NCBI GenBank assembly: GCA_027579435.1
Contig: JANBPK010000755.1
Span: 1 to 64,000, forward strand
Length of the DNA: 64,000 nt
From: Candolleomyces eurysporus
Taxonomy: Eukaryota; Basidiomycota; Agaricomycetes; Agaricales; Psathyrellaceae
Direction: 5' to 3'
Position numbers and translations under genes: made by a program. Numbering within the stretch: the first letter of the stretch is position 1; each line of letters opens with the position of its first letter. Under the pieces are notes generated by a model, which worked only from the letters and a program-made list of their open reading frames with translations, did not search any database and was not told the origin of the DNA. This document shows, in pieces, positions 12,313 through 22,562 of the stretch.

Positions 12313-12734
12313 GATTGTTCCGTACTTGTAATCTTGGAATTATTTGCTGTACCATAGTCAATTAGGAATACCCGTCGCTGTGTTGCTCTAGAACCGAATT
12401 CACATCACGACAAAGTTTATAGGATCAGTCGAGTGCGACGTTTTGCAGCTGGACTCGGAGGAAATGTGAGCCGGATGGACCCAGATTCCACTGCCTCCGA
12501 ACATAACTCGGATTCGTCTCAGTCCGAACGATCGAAACGTCTCCCAGGCACCTGCCAACGGTCATGGCGTCACAATTGAATCCGATCAGCTCGACGAGCA
12601 CCCGAAGCTGTACATGTAAGAACTGACCGGTTGACAATTAAAACGCTAATCTTCCCATCAATTTCTGTTTTTATTATGGGTCGTTCCAGGACCGTCATTC
12701 ATAGGTTTCCTGGAGCTTGACTGACCAACCAAGT
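12313..12734. other. Intergenic between 7-TM and UstYa-like genes
   Basis: No gene is visible. It serves as the 3' region of the 7-TM gene and the promoter of the next UstYa-like gene. Confidence 0.4.
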
Positions 12735-13359
12735 ATGATGTCGACAACGCCAATGTCTATGCCAGGCTTCCTTGCCTTGGGCTTCCTGACTCTCCTCAAC
12801 GTCCTCTTTCTGTGGAATGCTTCCCACCAATACTCGCTTGCATCTCAAGCTCTAGAAGGTGACACTCTTGGTCTTTCATCGATATATCACTCTGACTCGA
12901 GCCTACCGCATAGATCGCACTGCTCATCGTGAAACGTTGGTCGCACGGCTCCCAAGCGACCAAGTCGTTATGGAATTCAAGGGAGATATCATGCCAATTG
13001 TCGAGGAAGACATATGGAAGGACCTAATACCAGCGAACGGTGGCGTAGTGACGACCGAGGAGGGCAAATTTGTTGTGGCGATGTACCACCAACTTCGTTG
13101 TCTTGACGAGGTTCGAGTCGCGTATCTCGCTTTGCACGACCGTCCGGTTCCGGGGCGAATACCCAACAACACTGCAGCCGACATTTGCTTGGGACAGTTG
13201 TGGCAAATCCTCCAGTGCAACGCTGACATCACCTTGGATCCCGCTGTCCTTATCGAACAAAACGGCACCCTGATCCCAGGATCTTCAGGTATCGACGTTC
13301 AGCATCGATGTTACGATTGGACCAAGATACGGGACAGAGTAGACGCAGAATCTCCTTGA
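12735..13359 (+). CDS. UstYa-like protein with degenerate metal-binding motifs
   Basis: Two exons (12735-12858, 12914-13359) joined in phase 1 give about 189 residues. A membrane helix (FLALGFLTLLNVLFLW) is followed by the family landmark IWKDLIPANGGVV, then YHQLRCLDEVRVAY and later QLWQILQCNAD and HRCYDWTKIRD. At the first HxxHC the second His is Arg (HQLRC, residues 100-104). At the second the histidines are absent (AADIC, about 130-133). The overall fold marks remain, so it is a clear family member that has lost most of the proposed metal ligands. It may be a non-catalytic partner; some UstYa systems use two proteins together. ATG at 12738 is an equivalent alternative start. Confidence 0.75.
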
Positions 13360-14489
13360 GTATTATTGTACAGTACGATAACTACAAAATTTCAACCCCT
13401 GTGTACGGTACTCCCTTCCATTCCTTCCAATTACTACGGACTGCGTCTGCAACCTGGGTCCAGTCACGACACTGATAAAGCTGCCCGTCCGCCGACAACT
13501 CCATCGAGTCCTTCATTGGAATCAATCTTGAATCTGCGCGACACAGCAACGATAGCGCGATATACTGGAAGCAATGTTTGTCATGAAAATAGTGCGCTTC
13601 GACGGTATCTGAATCTTCCCCATGCTGATGGTGCCCGTCTTCTTTTCTGCGCCCATGATGCAGGAAGCCCGAAGCATCTTCTGGGTGAGAAAGCGCCTTG
13701 TGAAAGAGATAGTTGTCCCGAATTTTACTGAGGCAGTGAATGTGGTGATAGAAGGATACGCCGAAAGGTTTGCCTTCCGTTCCCAGACGGACATATCCCC
13801 CGGGAATGAACCGATGCCATGCCTTGTGATCTTCGAGTGGAAGTAAGGTGTGATTCAGGGATAGAGTGACTTGTTGGAAGGTTCCCGGTAGTCGATTATG
13901 CCGCTCCTCTCCTAGACGAAACGCGCATGAGCAGCTTCGGGCAAGAGTATAAAACCTTCGTACCTCTCGGGGTGCCTCTTGTCTGTGTGTGAAATTGAAG
14001 AGCGAGGATGGAAATATTGAATATTGTAAAAAGTAGTAGAAGCCTAATTTGAGGCACGGCTTGGCCGAAAGACGTGAAGGGATGAAACATAAGGGAGGTC
14101 AAGTTGCGCGGACGCGGAATGCGTTTATCTTCCCGTCACCTGATTCCCACCGACTCCAGCGATCATTCGGAGTTTGATTGATACAACCAGAGTGAGTTTG
14201 AATGAACTTCTAGAACTAGAACTAGAGCTATGATAATAACTGAGCTCAGAGATCACGCCTGCTATGTGTGTCGAGCTCATGACTCCCACAGCGTAAATAG
14301 CCCCTCGGCGATTGAATCTCTACCCCTCCTTTCGCTTCAAAATCTAGATGGTGATAATATGACTCCTGGAAGCGTAAGAAAGAGCGATGCCTTCAGTGAG
14401 CCAAGGTGAACCAGATAAACAGACCTACGAACTCGTAGGTCCAAGATGCAAGAAATGCCCAGGAACCGTCACCGGTAGCCCGGAGAACC
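13360..14489. other. Long stretch without a recognised gene
   Basis: An overlapping pair of ORFs (13366-13731 and 13622-13846 on plus, 13522-13794 on minus) is open, but no strand gives a recognisable protein. I leave it unassigned. The remainder is AT-moderate with many stops. Confidence 0.35.
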
Positions 14490-15290
14490 CGTCAGACTCT
14501 AGTTAATGACGAGCTGGACTACGGACGCACCGTCTTCATGAGTTCCTTCAAGATCGCACTGGCATAGCCTCTCTCCTGATGCTGGAGATCGGTGGCCACA
14601 AGAATCGGAAGCCAACTATCAACCCCCTGGATATACATCAGCGCTTGATACGGAACATCATGATAGAGAGAAGGATGCCAACCTTCTGTTTACGAACGCT
14701 CTGGTCAATGCACTTCTCAGAAGGATGGTACTATATAGGAAGGTTGAAGCAAGAAATTGTTGAGGAAAAAANCGAAAGTCGTGCTATCTTGGTGGCGTTC
14801 TCGCATTCTCGGCTTCTGGGAGAAAGCGAGTTCATATATTCGGCTGATCCAAGAGCATGATCGACAGATCCGAATGGTCAGCCGGGCTTCGTTGAATGCT
14901 GTGGCAATCTTACGTTCCCAGGGGCATAGCGCCAGGTCTAAATGCAGCCACGGCTGAAACAATATCAACGCCTTTGGAAGGCTCAAAGACCAAAGACGAC
15001 CCATAACCTTCCCTCCAACGCCGCTGCCCGCATTCCCAGCCCGAACCATTTCTTCTTGATGCTTTGCTTCGCATCTGTCATCATATCAACGAGAATGTCT
15101 GCTCCCACAGATGTTTTCGATGATCAGTTCGTTGGATGGTCTCGCGAAGCAAGCTCACGTTCTTCATGGGCTCGAATGAACATTCAGGTGAGATATTCGA
15201 TCCGAGAGTTAAATTGTGTGAATCACTGCAAGCCATAGCCTCATTGGCGTACCAGAGGACTCTCGGAGGACCTGCACGTTTGTCATGACG
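14490..15290 (-). pseudogene. Decayed GNAT acetyltransferase copy
   Basis: On the minus strand, blocks match the GNAT gene at 42421-43356. They are an N-terminal start (VQVLRESSG, about 15285), an ILVDMMTDAKQSI block after an acceptor near 15100, then MRAAALEGRLWVVF and SAVAAFRPGAMPLGT near 14950. The acetyl-CoA-binding part reads WLPILVATDLQHQERGYASA, with the following helix LKELMKT, around 14530-14600. The first exon is shortened, frames are broken between blocks and an N lies at 14772. The motif-A pattern (Q-x-x-G/E-x-G-Y-A) is still legible. The gene is almost certainly dead in this assembly. Confidence 0.6.
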
Positions 15291-15627
15291 TCGGGAAGCT
15301 GGTGGGAGTAAATTGGGAAGCTGTGATAAAAAGCTCCGCGTCACAGTAAAGTTATCTACAACATCGAAGTTGAAAAGAGTCGCTACATTTGTGAGTTACT
15401 ATAATAGATTTCCCCATCAGCAAACCCTGCATATGGGCTGTTTCAGACGCGCTGAGTGAATGGGGGATAAGAAGTGACTGCTAGATTTCCATCAGCAAGT
15501 AATATATAGACCTGGCATATGGACCCTTCAGATGCGCTCAGTCAATGGGAGATAAGGAGTATCCGTTAATGGCTCTCTCAGTCAGCGCGCATGATAGAAC
15601 AGAGTAGATTCCAAGAGATCCTGCTGG

Positions 15628-15634
15628 TATAAAT
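15628..15634 (+). promoter_or_regulatory. TATA box of peptide gene at 15693
   Basis: TATAAAT lies 65 bp before the start codon of the small secreted peptide gene. Confidence 0.45.
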
Positions 15635-15692
15635 GAGGGATGGGCCCAATTATCCCGAGCGATACGAACTCTCCACCTCAAGTGTTTATCTC

Positions 15693-15986
15693 ATGCGTTT
15701 CGAAATTTCTTCGGGGGTCCTGTCAACCGTCGTCATAACATGGTTACTACTCTTCGCACAACACTGCAGCGCAGTTCACATAGGGGAAATTGCTCGTGAG
15801 GACCTCAGTTAGTGACGTATTTGTGAATGTTTCCGTAAATTTAACAACAGACTTTGCCCCTCAGATGCCAGAGGACCACAGAAGGAGGTGTGGGGGGGGG
15901 AAGGACGTAACCAAAGATTCTTGAGTAGACCCTGTAGACTCAGTGTGGCAAACTCGATATCGCTATGCAGAATCATGGGCTTGTAG
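15693..15986 (+). CDS. Small secreted peptide precursor, divergent member of the IWT family
   Basis: Exon 1 (15693-15807) encodes a signal peptide (start MRFEISSGV, core TWLLLFAQHCSA), then EIAREDL and a phase-1 donor. With the acceptor at 15861-15864 exon 2 reads NARGPQKEVWGGEG and continues to 15986. The Arg-x-x-Gln step and the V-W position match the other family members, but IWT has become VWG. A run of nine G at 15892-15900 follows. One G fewer would give a short acidic end (KDVTKDS) at 15924, as in the relatives, so either the run length is wrong or the tail is frame-shifted. The upstream acceptor at about 15850 reaches KDVTKDS directly but loses the motif. Confidence 0.5.
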
Positions 15987-16448
15987 TCACTTCTCAATCC
16001 TGTCGTACCTAAGTGCTGTAAGATTCGGAAAGCATGTATAGGTTCAACCTCTCAGAAGTCGCACGAAAGCATCGAATCAATCGCAAGGCATATCTGATTC
16101 TGCGAGCCTGGTAGGCTCCTCGGGGGCTGTATGTGTCAATGGATTTGTATGCGACCGTAACCGTCGTTTGCGGAACCAATGATGGAGTGAAATCATGTTG
16201 GTGTGTTTGTAACTCCCTCGGAACGGATTTCCTGACGGATCAGCCTCTCGCAGCCCCAGGACATGAGGACTCACATATGTTCTCATTAGCACCTTCATCA
16301 ACCGAATCAAGTGGTCTCCATGTCGCTAGCCCTCCTGGATGTTTCAAGAACTCTGAGTGAAACCAATTCCATGGGTCGCTCGCACTCACAGCAGCATGTT
16401 TCAGTTTGCGTCCTTCGATTACGGCTCGGAACACTGTCTAGGCCAACG

Positions 16449-16454
16449 TATAAG
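16449..16454 (+). promoter_or_regulatory. TATA-like box of peptide gene at 16527
   Basis: TATAAG, 78 bp before the ATG, at the spacing seen for the other peptide genes. Confidence 0.4.
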
Positions 16455-16526
16455 TAGCTCGACGCTAGCAGGAGCGAATTCATACACCCTCACTCAGATA
16501 CACGTTACACCTGATACCCACATATC

Positions 16527-16771
16527 ATGCAGTGCACATTCTCTGCTATCATTTTTGCGGTTGCTTTCTTCATTGCAAAAGCAGCTGCACTTCCCGCCTT
16601 CCCTGAGCAGGCCTCTAATACTCTTAACTTGGGTGAGAGATCAGAATTTAACATCGATGGAAACCTCAACAAAAATTCTGACGATCCTATAATCTAGTGG
16701 CGAGAGACGTTCAGGCAGATAACAACATCTGGACGTACGCTAACGCTCAGGAGGATGACCCAAGCTCCTGA
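16527..16771 (+). CDS. Small secreted peptide precursor, IWT family
   Basis: Two exons (16527-16632, 16698-16771) joined in phase 1 encode about 59 residues. The signal peptide is MQCTFSAIIFAVAFFIAKAA, followed by a short pro-region (LPAFPEQASNTLNLVAR). The end reads DVQADNNIWTYANAQEDDPSS across the last 21 residues. Features shared with relatives are one phase-1 intron, Arg followed by x-x-Gln, then IWT and an acidic C-terminus. Cleavage after VAR would release a peptide of about 21 residues; that is inference. The product is secreted and its function is unknown. Confidence 0.7.
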
Positions 16772-17557
16772 GTGACAACATCCACTGATGTTACTTGGGG
16801 AATCGAACCTTCTCGTAGAAGTAATTCGTTCAAGCCTGAGATTCGCTTTTTGAGATGCTGACCCTAGTTTAACTTAGTAGACCAAGTGATTAGAGTTGGA
16901 TGTTTGTTTTTCTCTCTCGACTGCAGTGTGTAGCATAGTGAAATGTAGCTCATATGTATGAATAGTATCTGATTACTGCTTCGCTCGTCACGTCAAGGGG
17001 AAAGACACATCCCAGCTGTGTCGTTGTGCCACCCGTATGAGGACGCGTAGGGCAGCATAGACTGTCCCACAGGCTCTCCGACACGAGCTGCTGGGGCCGG
17101 CGCGCCACTCGTACCAAGCTGAGTTACTACGTTTGCTGACTCGATTGACGGCGGATGGATACTGATCGCGGTTTCCGCCGGAACATGCGAGATTTGAGAA
17201 AGACGAGAGCTATCCCAGCTGGACATAATAATAACATGGAACCCCACGCATGCACAGATAAATCACTATCGTGTGTGACCGCTACCCACGGTAAGAGCTG
17301 CGAGCCGTTGCTTCTATTAGCCACAGCACGTTTCACCTGGAGGTACTACCCGTTGCTTTTGACTTTCCCTCGGATAATTTCGTGGCTGTCCTTCAAATGC
17401 CACATGGATAGCTTCTCACAAACCCAACGTGAGGCTGGAGCTCAGTCCGCACATAAAGCACTCAGGCCTTTATTAACTGAAGCAACACCTTAGTGGATGT
17501 AAAGGTTCCCCCAAATCAACGGTCTCACTCTTCACTATCCACTCGAACCCACTCCCA
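16772..17557. other. Intergenic between peptide genes
   Basis: ORFs at 16993-17247 (minus) and 17155-17493 (plus) have no recognisable features. The spacing between consecutive peptide genes here is about 0.8-1 kb. Confidence 0.4.
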
Positions 17558-17827
17558 ATGAGGTCTACGTCTTTCCACCGCTCTACCCCTTCGACCTCCA
17601 TGTTTTCTATGCTGGCAGCTATCCTGCTTCTCGTCAGCTCCGTGGCAAGCGTTGCCATCCCATCGAGCCCTGGTCAGATAAGCTCTCGAGCGTGTGTGTA
17701 TTAGACATTTCACAGCCTTGCAGCTGCGTTTGCTGACCTGACGTCGTATCTAGTGCCAAATAAGCGACCGGTGCAAGATAACGGTATCTGGACGCTTGAA
17801 AGTCCCGTTGACGAGTCCGATTCATGA
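17558..17827 (+). CDS. Small secreted peptide precursor, IWT family
   Basis: Two exons (17558-17672, 17754-17827) joined in phase 1 give about 62 residues. A Ser/Thr-rich start precedes the signal-peptide core MLAAILLLVSSVASVA. Exon 2 then gives PNKRPVQDNGIWTLESP and ends VDESDS. The dibasic KR directly before PVQ is a plausible Kex2-type site; processing there would leave a peptide of about 19 residues. The R-x-x-Q step, IWT and acidic end match the genes at 16527 and 21017. Confidence 0.7.
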
Positions 17828-18358
17828 AGTAAACGAAGTGCGAACGAGATATAGACTCTGAAAACTGAGGCAGTAGTGATACGCGAGCCCATTGTAGAAA
17901 TCGCTGATAATTGCGTCCATGTCAAAGTACGATACTACGAACCCCAGTCGCCAGCGTTGATCGGGTCTTCCCACGGGCATCGGCCTTCGCCGCCTTGCCG
18001 ACAAATTTCAGGATCCCGAGCTTTGAATGAGTACGGGAATTTCAGGTCTCTTTGTTTCAAATGAAGGGATATGGACAAAGATTCTGTCAATAGGAGTGAT
18101 CAACGACGCGTCGGTCAAATCACCGACAGTAGGGGCTCACGCTTTCAAGGTCATGATGCCCTTGGATTCCATGAAACAGGGGAGACAGTAAGAAGCATTA
18201 CGCTGTGCATCAACATAAGCGCTCTGCTTTCATAGTGGAGTACGGAAAGGCACTTGCTTCTTGAATAATCCATCGAGCATCACAGGCAGACACAGATAGA
18301 CACTCTGCCAGAGCACTTCAACGTCGGGGAGGGTCTAGTACTTTAGAATCAGTTCAAA

Positions 18359-18758
18359 ATGTTCAACAGATTGGGACCACACGTCTTCGCAGCCCTAGCA
18401 CTCTCAGTGTCGATCCAGTCCTTTGCTGGCGTGGAAGCGAGAGCTATTCCAGCCGCCATCACTGCAACCGCGAGGACGCCTCTTGTAGCCATAAACAAAA
18501 AGGACAACCTCCGGTCCCATAGCCACACCCACAAAGATACCCACACCACTTCCGACCTCCACGACAACCTCGTAGCCTCATTACAAGAACGCGGGCTGGC
18601 CTCTTCCCAGTTGGATACCAACCTCTCACTCCGTGATCTAAGCAGCTCTGACCACCACAACCACCACGAAGACTAGCATCAGCACTTCCAAGACGATGAG
18701 CACTACCTCCATAGTAGGGATCTAGACCGTCGAGGGAGATGAATTTGACGATGTTTGA
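18359..18758 (+). pseudogene. Broken IWT-family peptide gene (stop at the signature Trp)
   Basis: Exon 1 encodes a clear signal peptide (MFNRLGPHVFAALALSVSIQ, then a SFAGVEARAIPAA continuation) that aligns with the start of the gene at 24575. Near the end, a Thr-rich stretch is followed by VGI, a TAG codon, and TVEGDEFDDV with a final stop. The TAG stands exactly where relatives have the TGG of IWT. The intervening part also changes frame relative to the relative, and no good phase-1 donor restores it. The locus therefore carries at least two lesions. Calling it a pseudogene assumes the assembly is correct here. Confidence 0.6.
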
Positions 18759-19084
18759 TTTCTGGGCCGAGTCGATACATACTACCTGTACGAGTTGTGG
18801 ATTCTATGGAGCTTCTGATCTGAAGAGTTTGTCCGGGACCACAAGACCCGGATTCCAGTCGTACAAGGTCCGATCATTCAATTTTGTCGCTCTCAAGCAC
18901 ATAGAATGTCAGAGCGGCACTTTGACAGGCAGAACTTTGGTAGGGGAATGATCCGAATTGTTCACACTGACCGTCCTGCAAGATAGCATGGCAGCCCACA
19001 CGGTCCACTTCTGGGAAGGCGACGCCCCTCCGTCTCTGGAGTTTTTTCCGCAGCGGATGACATAGACAGCATAACCACGCTACG

Positions 19085-19732
19085 CTACAAAGGATGTGCA
19101 GTAAGGGTGGGCGCTGGCAATGGGGAACCCATGGAAGTCGCCAAACCGTGGGTGGATGTAGGATAGCACGTACACCCAGGACAAATCTGGCATGGTTCAA
19201 ATGTGTACCCGTACGTTCCCGTCGAGCAAGTTCCATAGCACGGGTATGGCGAGCGACAAGCGATCTGCTGGAAATGGCAACTACAAGTCGGACACGGCTT
19301 GTTGGTCAGGTATTGGGTTGTCCAGTACGCCGTGCAAGGTGCCGAGCTCGATCTTGTGGTGCAAGCCCTGCTCGCTTTGCAATCATCTGAAAGGGAGCAT
19401 GTGTTGGGGAGTGGTCTTGGGAAACAGAAGCACTGGGGGCATGGATCGTCAGGGTAGAAGGGCTGAAGGCTGTAGTAGCCGTTGAGATTGTTGCAATAGC
19501 CCGTGCATGGGTTGGGATGTACCGGATAGCACGTCGAGGTCGTCCATGTTGCTGAAAGTTTGTGCCGATTTAGAGTTTGTAGGACCAGTGGAATCAAGCC
19601 CTTACTCGCAGGAGCCGTAGTCACTTCAACCGACGTCGTGGGTGTGACGTGTATCGATGTGGTGATTGGAGTTATGACCCCCCATGCAGAGCACGTCAGG
19701 CTCAAATACAAAAGCACGGCAGTCAAGATCAT
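19085..19732 (-). CDS. Secreted Cys-rich protein with three internal repeats
   Basis: Starts MILTAVLLYLSLTCSAWG, a signal peptide, then a Thr-rich stretch. An intron at about 19556-19610 (phase 1, GTAAGG donor) is likely, because removing it brings the Thr-rich part directly to the Cys domain. The domain contains three similar modules: CYPVHPNPCTGYC ending PCPQCFC, CKASRACTTRSSSAPC ending PCPTCSC, and CRSPYPCYGTC ending PCQICPGCTC. Each has C-x5-C spacing near its start and a C-x-C or similar pair at the end, with an aromatic residue between. Without the intron the frame is also open. The product is probably extracellular; its role is unknown. Confidence 0.6.
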   Translation of the reverse strand: MILTAVLLYLSLTCSAWGVITPITTSIHVTPTTSVEVTTAPASKGLIPLVLQTLNRHKLSATWTTSTCYPVHPNPCTGYCNNLNGYYSLQPFYPDDPCPQCFCFPRPLPNTCSLSDDCKASRACTTRSSSAPCTAYWTTQYLTNKPCPTCSCHFQQIACRSPYPCYGTCSTGTYGYTFEPCQICPGCTCYPTSTHGLATSMGSPLPAPTLTAHPL

Positions 19733-20932
19733 TGTAGTCGATAGAGCAGGGACTGCACCGTAAGATGGGTCCGTTCTCAGTGCACATGTATCATCCAGTT
19801 ATTGATCCTTCCTAAGTAGTAATCTTAATTTTCCCGGATTTCTTTCGCCTCGAGCCGATGTGAACCCGTAGTGAGAAGGCGCGGACCGGTCTTACGAATC
19901 AATGGCCACCTCGGAGACTCTGAAATACGAATGAGATACAGTGCGTATTCTTTCAACGGAGGTTTCGCGACCAGATCTAATCTTATCTCCAAGTTATGCG
20001 CGGCAGAGCCTTCTCGGCCATGCCGTCCGGCATGCCATCTCCCATGATTCTACGCCGGCAGTTCGATTTCATGACCACTCGGAGCCTCTATGGCGTCATA
20101 ACTTCGTCGAATTTCAGCTTTTCCGATCGTTGGTAAAAGAAACCCCGCTACGACTCAGAGCCCCTGAGATAATGTTCCTACCCGGAGGCCCACGGTGCCT
20201 TGGATGGTAAAAACTTGGCGTCGGAAGGGTCAGCCAAGTTCGTCGGGCTGGTCTCGGAGCTTTACAACTTGACTCATATCCACTGAATGTTCAAGCAACA
20301 ATGAAAATACTGGTTGAGAAAGTAGCCGGTTATTGTTCTGTCAAAAGACCAGTGGAGGTCAGACTGATGATTCCCTTACTCGGAAGCCGGAAACGGTGTG
20401 ATTATTGTAGGCTCAGATATAGCCTAGTTCGTCATTCTACGTCATGACTATAGATGTCGGGACATAACTCTTCGTCCCGAAGAGAAGAAGGATCGGCACA
20501 GGAAATTAGCATCCGCTGCGAGTTGGCGTCCCTGCGCTCGCCTCACCGTCACGGCACTCCGAACATCTATGAGTCTCCCGAAACTCATCCCACTCTGGTT
20601 CATAAGAGGAATGGACGAACTCCCAAATGCAGGACGAAATGAATGAGAAGGACCACGATGGCCAAGGGACCCACCATGACCATTCATTTGCGAACTTGGA
20701 TATCTACAACTGTTAGCCCCTGACAAATTCAATTAACCTTTGGCCCTTCCTTTTACGGTTGAAATTTGTCCTCGGGGTCGTGATGATATACCGTCATACA
20801 ATAAACTTGGACGGTTGGGACCTCAATTGAATGGGATGGTACAAAACGTACAGTCATATCAAGCAAGAACGTTGAACACACCATCCAGGTGCCGGGTAAT
20901 GAACTAGTCACCGGAATGCCAGAAAATTGAGG
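19733..20932. other. Intergenic, no recognised gene
   Basis: Only short frames without domain features occur. From about 20740 the sequence resembles the region 22240-22560, the upstream region of the next paralog, so this part is duplicated promoter DNA. Confidence 0.45.
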
Positions 20933-20939
20933 TATAAAA
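20933..20939 (+). promoter_or_regulatory. TATA box of peptide gene at 21017
   Basis: TATAAAA followed by GCAC, 84 bp before the ATG. The same TATAAAAGCAC stands at the same distance before the paralog at 22563. Confidence 0.6.
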
Positions 20940-21016
20940 GCACATCGACCTGGAAGCCCAAAATCACAACTTCGAATCCGAGGTCGTTGAAAGAACAACT
21001 ACTACCCGCTCCCGCA

Positions 21017-21261
21017 ATGTACGCCTTCACCTCAGTCCCCAAGCTGCTCATCCTTGGTTTTGCGGCGCTCCTCGCTCAGTCCATTATTGTTGTCGCGACG
21101 CCTGTTGGAGGTGATAATCGTGAGTTGTCATTCCTTTGACCTTTACACTTCCTCAACACTGTTTTGACACCAACTCCCACTCTCTTAATCCAGTTGTCGC
21201 CAGGGCTCCTCAAGCCACCAAAACCAGTGATATCTGGACCATCGCCGGCGACGATGTGTAA
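21017..21261 (+). CDS. Small secreted peptide precursor, IWT family
   Basis: Two exons (21017-21119, 21194-21261) joined in phase 1 encode about 56 residues. The signal peptide has the core LLILGFAALLAQSIIVVATP, and exon 2 gives LVARAPQATKTSDIWTIAGDDV over its last residues. It is the closest relative of the gene at 22563: shared signal peptide, promoter and identical end pattern DIWTI-x-GDDV at the stop codon. Cleavage after the VAR arginine would leave about 18 residues. Secreted; function unknown. Confidence 0.72.
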
Positions 21262-22479
21262 AGTCCCAGATTATGGACATTCCCTCAAGACCTGGACTTC
21301 GGGCCAGTAGGCCGGTTATATTTTATACTTATTATAGGTTCGACGGACTATGTAATTGATTATAGTTCGTTATGTGCATCTCATTCGTTTTGTTGACTAC
21401 GTGTAAACTACCATTGCCTGTCTTCGCCTTCTATTACTTGTTGAAATGATCTGCCTGTATGCCTTTAATTAAAACGCGTTTCGCTGATCCAACCTCGAAA
21501 AAATACTTATTTGAACTGCTGTGTCTCGTGCCGACCGACTGCGATTTAGAACTAGGAGCTCACTATTCGTGTTCGCAATTTAAATCTTCCACGATTATCA
21601 CTGCAAGCCGCTGGACATCCAGGGATGCCGTCAATCATACGGAATGTAAGTAGTGGCAAGAATGGAGATTCATGTCACGCAGATAAATTAGTTCTCAGCC
21701 CTAAGGATGGCCGAGATGAGCTATCGTATTGTACACGGAGCTTCGTAATTTGGCGATTTAATGTCTCTGAAATGATATAGACCAGTAAGAGAACGGTGCA
21801 GGCCATTGTTCTCTGGATTAGGTTATAGTTGACTTCAACCCGATGATCCACGTATCGAGTTTAGCGAGCTATTGCGGCCTGAGGCCGAGGCGCGATTCCC
21901 GTGTAGTCACTCAGCGAGCTGTAACAAGAAGGCTGTAACACGACGACCTCCTTTGAAGCTCTCGGCGAAACATCCAGGCACAGAGACCTGTCAAGTTTCA
22001 AAGACGTCACACCATCATCGATTCTCCGACGGAGGAGGATCAGAATTATCAACTCTTCTCATGTTGCTGTGCTCGGGGATGGCATGCCTACTGCGCGCCT
22101 TGTGGACTAGCATGTCCAAAGCTGTTGCGAGCCCAAAAATATAAAAACTAGATAATGCTTTTACAGTGGCTACGGTGCCCACGGCCCCACGATACGCCGT
22201 GAATCAATGGTGAGCTACAGTTGGATATGAACGTGGCATCCTCATCCAACCCTGACCCAATTCAACCTTTCACCCTTCCTTTTAGGGATTTTACACGACC
22301 TCGGGATCATGGATCATGAAATTTCATTTCGAGCGGCTCTGACTCGACCGACGACGTCAATCGACAGGGGTGATTTACGGCATCCAAGAAAGTTCAAAAC
22401 AGGCGGCGTCGGCGGCGAGGTATGAGGGAAGTGAGACGAAAACGCTATTCGGTGTCACCCTGACGGAAGCGGGAGACAG
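21262..22479. other. Intergenic between two peptide paralogs
   Basis: The ORF at 21872-22144 is not supported by any feature. The right part (22240-22480) is similar to 20740-20932, showing that the duplication included about 300 bp of upstream DNA. Confidence 0.45.
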
Positions 22480-22486
22480 TATAAAA
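22480..22486 (+). promoter_or_regulatory. TATA box of peptide gene at 22563
   Basis: TATAAAA followed by GCAC, 83 bp before the ATG, as in the paralog at 21017. Confidence 0.6.
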
Positions 22487-22562
22487 GCACTTCCACTTCA
22501 GACTTGGATTGTAACCCACAAGATCATCACTTCCAACTTTCAAGAACTACGAGCATCTCATC

